A DNA stretch of 64,000 nt, taken from positions 10,819 through 74,818 of the forward strand of contig CAYXDO010000037.1 in assembly GCA_964463485.1 (NCBI GenBank), given 5' to 3'. Below are positions 33,334 through 41,592 of this stretch, one piece after another. Position numbers and translations under genes: made by a program. Source of the stretch: CAYXDO01 sp964463485. GTDB lineage: Bacteria > Myxococcota > Kuafuiibacteriia > Kuafuiibacteriales > Kuafuiibacteriaceae. The notes beneath the pieces were generated by a model. The model ran no database searches. It worked only from the letters and a program-made list of their open reading frames with translations, and was not told the origin of the DNA. Numbering within the stretch: the stretch's first letter is position 1; every line of letters starts with the position of its first letter.

Positions 33334-34383
33334 ATGGTTCAGCAATCCACCGTGTCGAGCGAAGCGCTAGACGTGCTTCGGAGATCCGACTTCATCGATC
33401 TTCACCTCGACTCTTACATCCCGATGCGATTTTACGGATACGATCTGACGAAGCGTCACGGCCGTGGTCCGCCGTTCGGATTTTGCTACGGCCACGCGGA
33501 CCTGCCTCGCCTCTTGGAGGGTGGGTTGACGGGCGCGGGTTGGTCGATCACGACGAACCCGTTTCGCACGGCTCGCGGGCGGCTGCGAGCTTTCTCGCGA
33601 AATCTGGAGAAGCTGAGTGCGACATTACAGGCGGCCGGCACGACGCTCGTGCGTTCGTTCGAGGACTACGAGCGAGCGCGGAGATCGGGGGCGTTTGCCT
33701 CGTTCGTGTCGATCCAGGGCGGGGACGCGTGGGAGGTCGTGGCGCGGGGGGAAGCTCCCGTGCCGACTGATTTAGTGAGTCGTGTGACGCTCGTCCACCT
33801 CACCAGCTCGGCGATCGGGGTGACTTCGAGTCCGCTCTCGATGCTACGGCAGGACAAGGGGTTGGGTCCAATCGGTCGAAGGCTGGTCGAGCTGCTCGAT
33901 GAGCGGCGAATCTTCGTAGACCTGGCTCACATTCATCCGAGGGGCTTCTGGGACGCGGTGGAAGTGCATGACAAGACGCTGCCGCTCATCGTGACTCACA
34001 CGGGCGTGTCGGGCGTTCGGCCGCATTGGCGCAACTTGGACGACGAGCAACTCAGGGCGGTGGCGAGGTCGGGCGGCGTCGTGGGCATCATTTTTTCGAT
34101 TCACTTTCTCTCTCGGAGGGGTGGGCCGCGGGATGGAGAGATGATCGTGGAGCACATCGCTCACGTAATCGACACGGTGGGTGAGGACTTCGTAGCCATC
34201 GGGAGTGACTACGACGGCATGATCGTGCCTCCGAGGGACCTGCGGTCGATCCATCTGATGCCGCGGTTGGTGGACCACATGCTTCGGAGGGGGTTCACGC
34301 CGGAGCGCGTGGGCAAGGTGCTCGGAGGGAACTTTCTGCGCGCGTTTCGCGCGCTTCGACCGAGTACCTCAGTCCTTGGGTGA
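33334..34383 (+). CDS. Peptidase M19 (membrane dipeptidase) homologue with altered metal ligand
   Basis: 349-residue protein of the renal/membrane dipeptidase family, binuclear zinc enzymes that cleave dipeptides. Ligand motifs are present as IDLHLDS (H24, D26), DLAHIH (H199), VTHTGV (H222) and IGSDYDG (D292). The bridging Glu expected in the GxEGG motif is replaced by Gln (VSIQGGDAW, Q128), and the His that often follows is Asp. Activity may be lost or changed. No signal peptide is seen. It starts 4 nt after the beta-barrel gene. Its 3' end overlaps the convergent small gene by 15 nt. Confidence 0.82.
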   Translation: MVQQSTVSSEALDVLRRSDFIDLHLDSYIPMRFYGYDLTKRHGRGPPFGFCYGHADLPRLLEGGLTGAGWSITTNPFRTARGRLRAFSRNLEKLSATLQAAGTTLVRSFEDYERARRSGAFASFVSIQGGDAWEVVARGEAPVPTDLVSRVTLVHLTSSAIGVTSSPLSMLRQDKGLGPIGRRLVELLDERRIFVDLAHIHPRGFWDAVEVHDKTLPLIVTHTGVSGVRPHWRNLDDEQLRAVARSGGVVGIIFSIHFLSRRGGPRDGEMIVEHIAHVIDTVGEDFVAIGSDYDGMIVPPRDLRSIHLMPRLVDHMLRRGFTPERVGKVLGGNFLRAFRALRPSTSVLG

Positions 34384-34521
34384 CCAGCGGGACCGAGCGC
34401 GGCCCGCGCGGCCGAGGCGGTCGAGACCTCGTTTGCGCACGACTCTCTTGAGGATGTTGAGGACGACGCCGAGGACGGCGATGACGATCGCCAAGGTGAG
34501 GAGGGTGTCCGCGTCGGACAT
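34369..34521 (-). CDS. 50-residue single-pass membrane protein
   Basis: Small gene with one hydrophobic helix (LLTLAIVIAVLGVVLNILK) followed by a strongly basic tail (RVVRKRGLDRLGRAGRARSR). The ATG shares its A with the stop of the acyl-CoA dehydrogenase gene (TGATG), so translation is probably coupled. Positive-inside reasoning puts the tail in the cytoplasm. No family is recognised. It may help a membrane-associated dehydrogenase dock. Confidence 0.55.
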   Translation of the reverse strand: MSDADTLLTLAIVIAVLGVVLNILKRVVRKRGLDRLGRAGRARSRWSPKD

Positions 34522-36344
34522 CAGTAGGTGAGCGGGTAGCCGTTGGCCTCGAGGACGGCTTGCGCGACCTCGCGGCCGAACGGGAGCAGCGGGACGGTCT
34601 CGGTAATTTCCAGCCGCCGCAGCTCTTGAACGCGGGTGTATTGGTCCTCGTTCGGAAAGAGCTCGACGACGATTCGAGCGGCGCGGGCGATCGCTCGCTC
34701 GTAGATTCGGTAGCAGGCGATTTTCATCAACGCGGTGTGAATACGTTTTCGTTCGGGAGACTCGATCGCTTGCGCCTGGATGGCTCGGCGAACGATGGAG
34801 TCGATGGCGTAGGCGTCGATACACATGTCCGCGAGCATGGTCAGCTGCTCTTGCTCTTTTTCGAGCTCCGTCATGAGGCGCATGGCCGCGGTGGAGAGAG
34901 TGTAGACGGTGGCGAGCCGCACGAGCTCGGCGAGCTGGACCTCTTCGGCGAAGGGTCCGTCGCCGAGGGGCGGGACGGGCGATTTCGCGCGGGCCAAAGA
35001 CGACTGAAGCTCCTGAGCGACACTCAGGATGTCGAGCTCTCCTCTCATGGCGCGCTTGAGGAGAGTACCTGGGATCAGCATTCGGTTGATCTCGTTGGTA
35101 CCCTCGAAGATGCGGTTGATGCGACTGTCGCGGTAGGCGCACTCGACGGCGAACTCCTCGCTGTAGCCGTAGCCGCCGTGGATTTGCACGCCTTCGTCGG
35201 CGACGAAGTCGAGCACCTCGGAGCCGAACACTTTCATGATCGAGGACTCGATGTTGTAGAGCTCGAGGACGTCGGTCAGTTGTTTGTCGAGGCTCGGGTC
35301 GTCCTTAGAGATGCGATCCATCGCCGCGTCGATGAGGCCGGTGGTTCGATAGCTCATCGACTCGGCGGTGTAGATGCCGACGGCCATGTCGGCGAGTTTT
35401 TGCTGGATGACTCGGAACTCTCCCAGCGTCTTTCCGAACTGCTTGCGATCCTTGGCGTACTTGGCTGAGAGCTCCAAGATCTTCTTGCCGCCGCCCATGA
35501 CGGCGACGCCGAGGCGGAGGCGCCCCATGTTGAGGATGTTGAACGCGATCTTGTGGCCGCGCCCTTCTTCACCCAGCAGGTTCGCGCGCGGGATCCGTAC
35601 GTCGTCGAACGAGAGCGCGCAGGTGGACGAGCCTCGAATGCCCATCTTGTGCTCTTCGGAGGCCACCGTGAGACCAGGCGTGTTGGCGGGGACGAAGAAG
35701 GCGGAGAATTTCTTTCCGTCGATCTTGGCGAAGACGGTGAACACATCGGCGATCGCCGCGTTCGTGATCCACATCTTCGAGCCGTTCAGGATCCAAGATC
35801 GTCCGTCGTCGGACAATCGTGCGGTGGTCTTGGCGCCCAAGGCGTCGGACCCGGATCCGGTCTCGGTGAGGGCATAGGCGCCCACGATCTCGGCGGTAGC
35901 GAATTTTGGGAGCCATTCGTTTCGGAGCTCGTCGCTGCCATAGAAGACGAGGGGCAACATGCCGATGCCGTTGTGCGCTCCGAGCGCGACGGAGAAGCTT
36001 CCTTGGCGTGCGACGGCTTCGGAGACGAGATAAGAGGTCGTCTTGTCGAGTCCGAGGCCGCCGTATTTTTCGGGAATGTCGATCGTGTGGAGCCCGAGCT
36101 CGCCGGCTTTCTGAAGCAGTTGGCGCATGATGCCGGGCTTTTTTGCTTCGATGTCTTTGTGGAGCGGGACGACCTCTTTTTCTACGAAGTCGAGCGCGGT
36201 TCTGTAGAACGCGCGCTGATCGGCGGAGAACTGTTCCGCCGTGAAGACGGATCGATCGCAGGCTGGCTCCAGAAGGAAACCTCCGCCGGGGGGGAGCTCT
36301 CGGCGAATTTTGTAAGGATTGAGCTCGGTGACTTGGGCAACCAT
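34521..36344 (-). CDS. Acyl-CoA dehydrogenase, long form (~600 residues)
   Basis: 607-residue FAD enzyme that introduces the alpha,beta double bond in acyl-CoA during beta-oxidation. Seen are the N-terminal helical domain (FYRTALDFVEKEVVPLH), GIGMLPLVFYGS, the flavin/substrate segment YALTETGSGSDALGAKT, GSKMWITNAA, MGIRGSSTCALSFDDVRIP, RKQFGKTLGEFRVIQQKLADM and the C-terminal catalytic region QIHGGYGYSEEFAVECAYRD with FEGTNEINRMLI. The extra about 170 C-terminal residues place it with the long VLCAD/ACAD9-like group. A GGAGG site precedes ATG 36344. A candidate sigma-70 promoter lies just upstream. Confidence 0.95.
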   Translation of the reverse strand: MVAQVTELNPYKIRRELPPGGGFLLEPACDRSVFTAEQFSADQRAFYRTALDFVEKEVVPLHKDIEAKKPGIMRQLLQKAGELGLHTIDIPEKYGGLGLDKTTSYLVSEAVARQGSFSVALGAHNGIGMLPLVFYGSDELRNEWLPKFATAEIVGAYALTETGSGSDALGAKTTARLSDDGRSWILNGSKMWITNAAIADVFTVFAKIDGKKFSAFFVPANTPGLTVASEEHKMGIRGSSTCALSFDDVRIPRANLLGEEGRGHKIAFNILNMGRLRLGVAVMGGGKKILELSAKYAKDRKQFGKTLGEFRVIQQKLADMAVGIYTAESMSYRTTGLIDAAMDRISKDDPSLDKQLTDVLELYNIESSIMKVFGSEVLDFVADEGVQIHGGYGYSEEFAVECAYRDSRINRIFEGTNEINRMLIPGTLLKRAMRGELDILSVAQELQSSLARAKSPVPPLGDGPFAEEVQLAELVRLATVYTLSTAAMRLMTELEKEQEQLTMLADMCIDAYAIDSIVRRAIQAQAIESPERKRIHTALMKIACYRIYERAIARAARIVVELFPNEDQYTRVQELRRLEITETVPLLPFGREVAQAVLEANGYPLTY

Positions 36345-36363
36345 CGGACCTCCAGAAGTTCTT

Positions 36364-36393
36364 ATGGAACCGAAGGATGCCGCACTGTGTCAA
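36364..36393 (-). promoter_or_regulatory. Candidate sigma-70 promoter of the acyl-CoA dehydrogenase gene
   Basis: On the minus strand TTGACA (36393-36388) is a perfect -35 box, followed after 18 nt by TTCCAT (36369-36364), a weak -10. The start would lie near 36357, just before the GGAGG ribosome site. Confidence 0.35.
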
Positions 36394-36459
36394 TCGACGT
36401 GGGCGGAAAACTGGACGCAGCGAGACGGCGAGTCATGATGGCTCTACCTCGAGCCTCAC

Positions 36460-38154
36460 ATGAGCGGCGGAACGATGCATTCAGACCCAGGAACACACTC
36501 ATCCAACTCACAACCTCCAGTGGCCATCGGGCTTCTCGGCGCGGCCGAGTGGCGTCCAAGCGGTGATGAGCGGCGACGGAAGCCGCGAGTACCCTTCGAA
36601 GGGCGGGTGCGGCTGGGGCCGGTTGGTCAGTCGCCCCGATCGATCCTCCCGGCTGAAAATTTGTCAGCCGAGGGGATCTTCCTTTGTTGCGCGCAGCCGG
36701 TGAGGGTGGGCGCTCAGTTTGCGTTGGAGCTCGATCTGCCGTCTGGGGATCGGGTGCTGATTCCGGAGGTCGAGGTTCTCTACAACCGGCCGGCGCAGGG
36801 GAAGAGGGCGAGTGGGTTCGGGGCTCGCTTCGTAGACCCGCCGGCTGCGGCCGCGGAGAAGCTTCGGCGGGTCACGAGCGCGTGGTCCGGCACCGAGCGA
36901 CCGCGTCGCGCCGAGCAGCGGGGTGGGTCTGCGGCGACGGTGGAGGCCAATGAGTCGGCGCTTCTCTATGCGGAATCTCGCGTTCCCGATCCGCTCGGAG
37001 AGGACTCGATCGTGACCGATCCGTGTCGAGCGCCGGTGGAGCTCGCGCCGTCGATGCAGATCGAGCTCTCGAGCATCGGCTTTGGGAGCGTGAGGCCAGC
37101 TCCGTTGCCGCGATCGGGGAGCTCGATTCGGAGCGCGAGCATCGCGCCCACCGAGGCACTTCGCTCGGAGAATCCGGCGAAACCGAGCGTCGAGGTCGAG
37201 TCTCTCGAGGTCGAGGGATCGGAGCCGACCACAGACCAGGTCACAGACCACATCACAGACCCCGAGCTGGTGGTCGAGCTTCTGCAGATCGCTCCGGATG
37301 CGGCTTTGAAGGCGGCGCTCTTCGACGAGCCGAAGTCGCTCACGCCCACGCCGGAGGTAGTGATCTCTCGAGGGCCGGAGCTCGTTGGGCGCCTAGACAT
37401 TCATGCGGCGCTGAGCCGGAGGCCGGGGCAGTCGGGGCGGCCGGGGCGGCCTGGTGAAACGGGCAGGCCGAGTCGGCGCGGGAGCTCGGGCGGGAGCATG
37501 AAGCCGAGCCGTCGGCCGAGTCTGATCGAAGCAGCGCCGAGCCTCGTCAGTCTGACTCCGCAACCCATCGAGATTCCCGAACCGGTGATGGAGCTTCCGC
37601 CGTCGAGGTTGATGGAGAGCGTTCAGGCGGCGATCGAAGTGGCAAAAGAGATCGGCGAGTACCTTCGAACGCACAAGACCGCGGTGATACTGACGGCGAC
37701 GGTTTCGGCGGGACTAGGGCTGCTCCTGACCGGGGGCGACGAGATCGAGGCGGTGCCGCTCGAGATCGCGCCAGTAGTTGCGCTGCCGGCGCAGCCGCTC
37801 GTGCTCGCGCCGAAGAGCGACGTGGCTCCGCCTGCGCTCGCGTCCGAGATCGAGGCGGGCGAGGCCGTGGCGCGGACGGTCGAGAGGCCGGTCGTGGCGA
37901 GCTCCGCGAGTCTCGAGGTCGCAAACACGGTGAAGGTGATTCGTACCCTCACGCTTTCGAATCCGCCGCGCTACGTGCTGGATCTGGACACGCCTCCGTC
38001 AACGGTGCGGGCGGGGCCCACGGCGGGTCGAGTGCTCGGCGTGCGGGTGGGCCGACACGACGGCTTCACACGCGTGGTGTTGGATCTCGAAGGATCCGTT
38101 GGAGCTCCAAAGATCGATCGATCCGGGAGCACGCTCACGATTACGCTCGACTGA
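36460..38154 (+). CDS. PilZ - transmembrane - AMIN domain protein
   Basis: 564-residue protein with an unusual order. Residues about 36-130 form a PilZ domain with both c-di-GMP binding motifs: RxxxR in RRKPRVPF and NxSxxG in ENLSAEGIFL. About 140-400 is a long Ser/Pro/Gly-rich linker. A single membrane helix follows (TAVILTATVSAGLGLLLTGG), then about 90 residues of Ala/Pro-rich periplasmic linker, and a C-terminal AMIN domain (TLTLSNPPRYVLDL, VLGVRVGRHDGFTRVVLDLE). AMIN domains bind envelope components in PilQ secretins and amidases. It may pass a c-di-GMP signal across the inner membrane to the envelope. The 3' end overlaps the convergent gene by 14 nt. Confidence 0.85.
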   Translation: MSGGTMHSDPGTHSSNSQPPVAIGLLGAAEWRPSGDERRRKPRVPFEGRVRLGPVGQSPRSILPAENLSAEGIFLCCAQPVRVGAQFALELDLPSGDRVLIPEVEVLYNRPAQGKRASGFGARFVDPPAAAAEKLRRVTSAWSGTERPRRAEQRGGSAATVEANESALLYAESRVPDPLGEDSIVTDPCRAPVELAPSMQIELSSIGFGSVRPAPLPRSGSSIRSASIAPTEALRSENPAKPSVEVESLEVEGSEPTTDQVTDHITDPELVVELLQIAPDAALKAALFDEPKSLTPTPEVVISRGPELVGRLDIHAALSRRPGQSGRPGRPGETGRPSRRGSSGGSMKPSRRPSLIEAAPSLVSLTPQPIEIPEPVMELPPSRLMESVQAAIEVAKEIGEYLRTHKTAVILTATVSAGLGLLLTGGDEIEAVPLEIAPVVALPAQPLVLAPKSDVAPPALASEIEAGEAVARTVERPVVASSASLEVANTVKVIRTLTLSNPPRYVLDLDTPPSTVRAGPTAGRVLGVRVGRHDGFTRVVLDLEGSVGAPKIDRSGSTLTITLD

Positions 38155-39115
38155 GGCCTGCTCGTCGCAGCGATTCCACTTGCGCCGCGAGCACGCGCTG
38201 GTCTGCGTCGCGCCTATCCAACATCGAGCGCGGGTCGATCCCCGTTCGCGCTGCGGCGATCGGCACGACGTACTCGAGCAACAGCCTGCCGGTGCGTCGT
38301 CCCGGTTCGGAGTCTCGCTCCCAGCTCGTGACGAGCTCCTTTTGGAGCTCCCAATAGTCGATCGCAGTGGCCGCTTCCGCGTAGAACTCGGCTTCGACGC
38401 TCGGCGTGACGGCGTATGGCACCGGGCAGAGCACCATGACGGGCCCTCCCTTGGCGCGCTCTGCGGTCCAGCTCAGCGGATACAAGCGGCAGATGGAAGG
38501 GCGCGCTGCGTAGGCACCGCAGCGTCCGTAGCCAGCGAGGTCGTGGAACACGATGCAGTTTCCTTCGGGCGTACGTTTGAGCGAGAGCTCGACCTTCCCT
38601 GTCCACGGCCGCGGATCGTCTCGACGCGGATCGACGTCGAGCAAGAATGCGCCCTCGTCTCGCTCGCTCGCGACGAACCTCAGCGCCGCGAAGAACGGCA
38701 GGTCGAGCGTCGAACAGAATCGAAGGGCGTCGGCCACGGTGAGATGGACCTCATGACGTCGGCAACAGAAGCCTGGGCACATCGAACACGCGTTCAAGAC
38801 GGGCCGATGGGGCGTGGGCGAGACGGCGGCTCCTTCGGGTGTCGACAGCGGCGTCATTGCGTTGGGTAAGATCGCCAATCGGTGACGACGCGCGACAGGA
38901 GGGTCGGGCCGATCGACTTGCGTGCGGCCGCTCTCGCTTGGCGGCTGAGGCGTCGCTGAGGCGTCGCTTGCAGCTGCTACGGTCGCAGGAAGCTCCTGTT
39001 CCGAGCGCACACGCTTTGAAGCGCGCCGGGCACCGCTCTTTTTCGGAGGGGCTTCGTGGCGCCTCCGCTTCTTGGGAGTCTTCCGCGTCGACACGTTGGA
39101 CCCGCAGCGTGGCAC
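38141..39115 (-). CDS. YkgJ-family Cys-cluster protein
   Basis: 324-residue protein. A basic, Ala/Pro-rich N-terminal 95 residues precede a YkgJ-type zinc/iron-chelating Cys cluster: ACSMCPGFCCRR, then GRCGAYAARPSICRLYPLSW, giving the CxxCxxxCC...C...C pattern that binds a metal or Fe-S centre. The C-terminal 80 residues are helical. GTG 39115 starts 25 nt after the kinase stop on the same strand, so it belongs to the same operon. Function is not known for the family; an oxidation or metal-responsive partner of the kinase is a guess. Confidence 0.75.
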   Translation of the reverse strand: MPRCGSNVSTRKTPKKRRRHEAPPKKSGARRASKRVRSEQELPATVAAASDASATPQPPSESGRTQVDRPDPPVARRHRLAILPNAMTPLSTPEGAAVSPTPHRPVLNACSMCPGFCCRRHEVHLTVADALRFCSTLDLPFFAALRFVASERDEGAFLLDVDPRRDDPRPWTGKVELSLKRTPEGNCIVFHDLAGYGRCGAYAARPSICRLYPLSWTAERAKGGPVMVLCPVPYAVTPSVEAEFYAEAATAIDYWELQKELVTSWERDSEPGRRTGRLLLEYVVPIAAARTGIDPRSMLDRRDADQRVLAAQVESLRRAGLSRA

Positions 39116-39140
39116 GCTGGTCGAGGCGGCACAATGCGGC

Positions 39141-41588
39141 TCAGCGCTTCACCGATTGCAGTCGCTTCTCGAGCTCGGCGATCTCGCGGAGCACCGACGC
39201 GTCACCCGCCTCGAGGGCGCGCTTCTTGAGCTCTCGGTACGTATCGTCGAACGCGTCGAGGTCTTCTCGCGGAGCAAAGTCCGCTACGTCGCGGATCTTC
39301 GCCCGAAGAATGACGAGGCGCTTCTCGAAGAATCTTTTGTCGAGGGCGGCACGATCGATCGCTGAAGACAACGCATCGAGCGCGCCTTCGGCCGCCTCGA
39401 CGTCTCCGTTGCGGGCGTTGTGCCACGCTTCGATGAGCTTGGCGTCCACGAGGTGCCGCAGGTCTTCGGAGGTGATGCCCTTCTTCTCGAGGATGGATCG
39501 GTAGCGAGCCTCCAACGTGCTCTTGGTTCGCAAAGTCTTCGACGCCTTCTTCGGTCGACCGCCTCTGCTCTTCTCCTCGTCTCCCTCCGATGGAGCCGCC
39601 TTCACTTCCTCGATGGCTTCCGTCGGCTCAGGAGAAGGCGGAGCAGGCGGGGCTGAAGGGACCGCAGCAACGGGCGCGATGAGTTGCTGCGGCTCCTCGA
39701 TGATCACCTCGGCCGCCACGGGCGGTGGCTCTTGAGCGCGAGGTGACCACATCACGCCCGCGACGAAGGCGACTCCCGCGCAGACGGCCGTAACGACGGG
39801 TGCGTACGAACGGGAGGTGGACACGCGTACGGAGGTCGATTCGGTTGGGAGGAGCGCAGCGGCTCGCGTGGCGGGAGGCGCCTCAGGGTCGATCACGGTG
39901 ACGGTCGGCATCATCGGGAGCTCGGTCATGCCCGGCGACTTCGTCTTGGTGAGCTCCGGCGGCTCACCGAGACCGATGGCTTGATCGATCGCGAGCAGCA
40001 GCGCCTCGGAGCTGCGAATACGATCTTCCGGGCGTTTAGAGAGGAGCTCGAGCGCTACGCGCCCTAGGGGCCCCGAGGTCGCCAACGGAGCTGGCGAGAC
40101 GTTGCGGTGTTGCTCCAGCACTTCCTCCTTGGTCGGGCCGAGGAACGGCGCCTGGCCGCTCAACATCTCGTAGAGGATCGTACCCGCTGCGTAGAGATCG
40201 GCTTCGGGGCCGGCCTCGGAGGCCGCTCCGATCTGCTCGGGCGCCATGTACTTCGGCGTTCCGATCAGGTCTCGCGCACGTGTCAACTGCGTCTCGTGCC
40301 CGGCATCGACCCTTCGCACGACTCCGAAGTCCAAGATCTTGAGCGTCTCGATCCCGTTGGGATCGTAGACGAGGATGTTGGAAGGCTTGAGATCGCGATG
40401 CACGAGACCGATCGAGTGAACCGCGTGTAGTCCTCGCACGAGCTGCCGTGTGAGGGAGGCGACGCGATCAGGAGACAACGGTGACTCCGCGCGGAGCAGC
40501 GCTTTCAGCGTCCTTCCGTGGAGGAGCTCCATGATCATGAACGGCAGGCCGCCGGGCGTGAGGCCGAAGTCGCGAACTGCCACGACGTTCGGATGGTCGA
40601 GCCTCGAGAGCGCGTCGGCCTCGCGCATCATGCGGCGTCGAGCGATCTCCGAGGCCGCGAAGCGGCCCCGAAGCACCTTCACCGCAGCCTCTCGCGCCAG
40701 GTAGAGATGTCGCCCGCGATACACGTTGGCGAAGGTTCCCGAACCGAGCACTTCATCGAGCCGGTATCCATGCAGCACTAGGCCAAGCGCGTCCTCCTCT
40801 TCTTCGACGTCCTGCGGCGCGACGTCGTGGACCCTCTCACGGCTGCGCTCATCGGTGGAGCCAGTGAAGGTGATGCCAGGATCGCGCGAGGACACGGTTG
40901 GATTTCGATCAGGGGCGATCGGTTTGGCGTGCGGAGTGGGCGAACCTTCCTCGGAGACGAGCAAGGTCTGCGGTCGGCGAACGAGGTCTTCGGGCAGCGG
41001 TTCGACGGGTGCTAGCTCGAAGTCGAGGAGCTTGGGTTTCTTGGGCTTGCTGCCCGAGGCGAACGCGACGAGGACCGAGCGGGGCTCGAGGCCGGCCCGC
41101 GCACCCAGCAGAGCGCGAGCGCGAGCCCCTATGCCTGCAAAGTCGGGCCGGCGCTCAGCGGTGCGAGCGAGGCTCGACAAGAGCTCGGCGACACCCATCG
41201 CGTTCTCGGTAGACAGCGCCCCGAGCGTTCGCGCTAGCGCCGCGGCATCTTCGTGAACAGGCGGCGATCCGCCATCTGCGACTCCAAAGCCAAAACAACG
41301 CACCGAACCGTCTTCGAAGAGCGCCAAGAGTCCGGGCGCGATCGGAAGATGCGGCTTTGGCGGCTGCACCGAGTGGGCGTCGCGAAGCAGGTCGGCGAGC
41401 TCGACGACGAGTGCCAGCGCGACCTCTTCTGGAAGCGGAGCCAAATCGATGAGCCACCGCGCGCCCTCGAAGGGATGGGTCACCGGAGGTCGACTCGAGA
41501 GCTTCAAGACCGCTACGCGCCCCTGAGGCCCTTGGGTCTCGACGAGCTCGAAGTTCGATCCGCTGTGAAGAACGCGCGACGGCGACAT
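39141..41588 (-). CDS. Transmembrane Ser/Thr protein kinase (Hanks type)
   Basis: 815-residue kinase. Residues about 1-210 form a degenerate domain with LLALFEDGSVRCFGFGVADG that looks like a decayed kinase lobe. The active kinase domain begins near 275: Gly-rich loop LGSGTFANVY (281-290), K304 in AAVKVL, catalytic HRDLKPSN (397-404), DFG (420-422) and MAPEQ (448-452). A membrane helix (APVVTAVCAGVAFVAGVMW) follows at about 610, then Pro-rich and helical extracytoplasmic parts. The ATG lies 4 nt after the stop of the FHA sigma-54 activator gene, so the kinase may phosphorylate a ligand of that FHA domain. Confidence 0.93.
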   Translation of the reverse strand: MSPSRVLHSGSNFELVETQGPQGRVAVLKLSSRPPVTHPFEGARWLIDLAPLPEEVALALVVELADLLRDAHSVQPPKPHLPIAPGLLALFEDGSVRCFGFGVADGGSPPVHEDAAALARTLGALSTENAMGVAELLSSLARTAERRPDFAGIGARARALLGARAGLEPRSVLVAFASGSKPKKPKLLDFELAPVEPLPEDLVRRPQTLLVSEEGSPTPHAKPIAPDRNPTVSSRDPGITFTGSTDERSRERVHDVAPQDVEEEEDALGLVLHGYRLDEVLGSGTFANVYRGRHLYLAREAAVKVLRGRFAASEIARRRMMREADALSRLDHPNVVAVRDFGLTPGGLPFMIMELLHGRTLKALLRAESPLSPDRVASLTRQLVRGLHAVHSIGLVHRDLKPSNILVYDPNGIETLKILDFGVVRRVDAGHETQLTRARDLIGTPKYMAPEQIGAASEAGPEADLYAAGTILYEMLSGQAPFLGPTKEEVLEQHRNVSPAPLATSGPLGRVALELLSKRPEDRIRSSEALLLAIDQAIGLGEPPELTKTKSPGMTELPMMPTVTVIDPEAPPATRAAALLPTESTSVRVSTSRSYAPVVTAVCAGVAFVAGVMWSPRAQEPPPVAAEVIIEEPQQLIAPVAAVPSAPPAPPSPEPTEAIEEVKAAPSEGDEEKSRGGRPKKASKTLRTKSTLEARYRSILEKKGITSEDLRHLVDAKLIEAWHNARNGDVEAAEGALDALSSAIDRAALDKRFFEKRLVILRAKIRDVADFAPREDLDAFDDTYRELKKRALEAGDASVLREIAELEKRLQSVKR

Positions 41589-41592
41589 CGAG

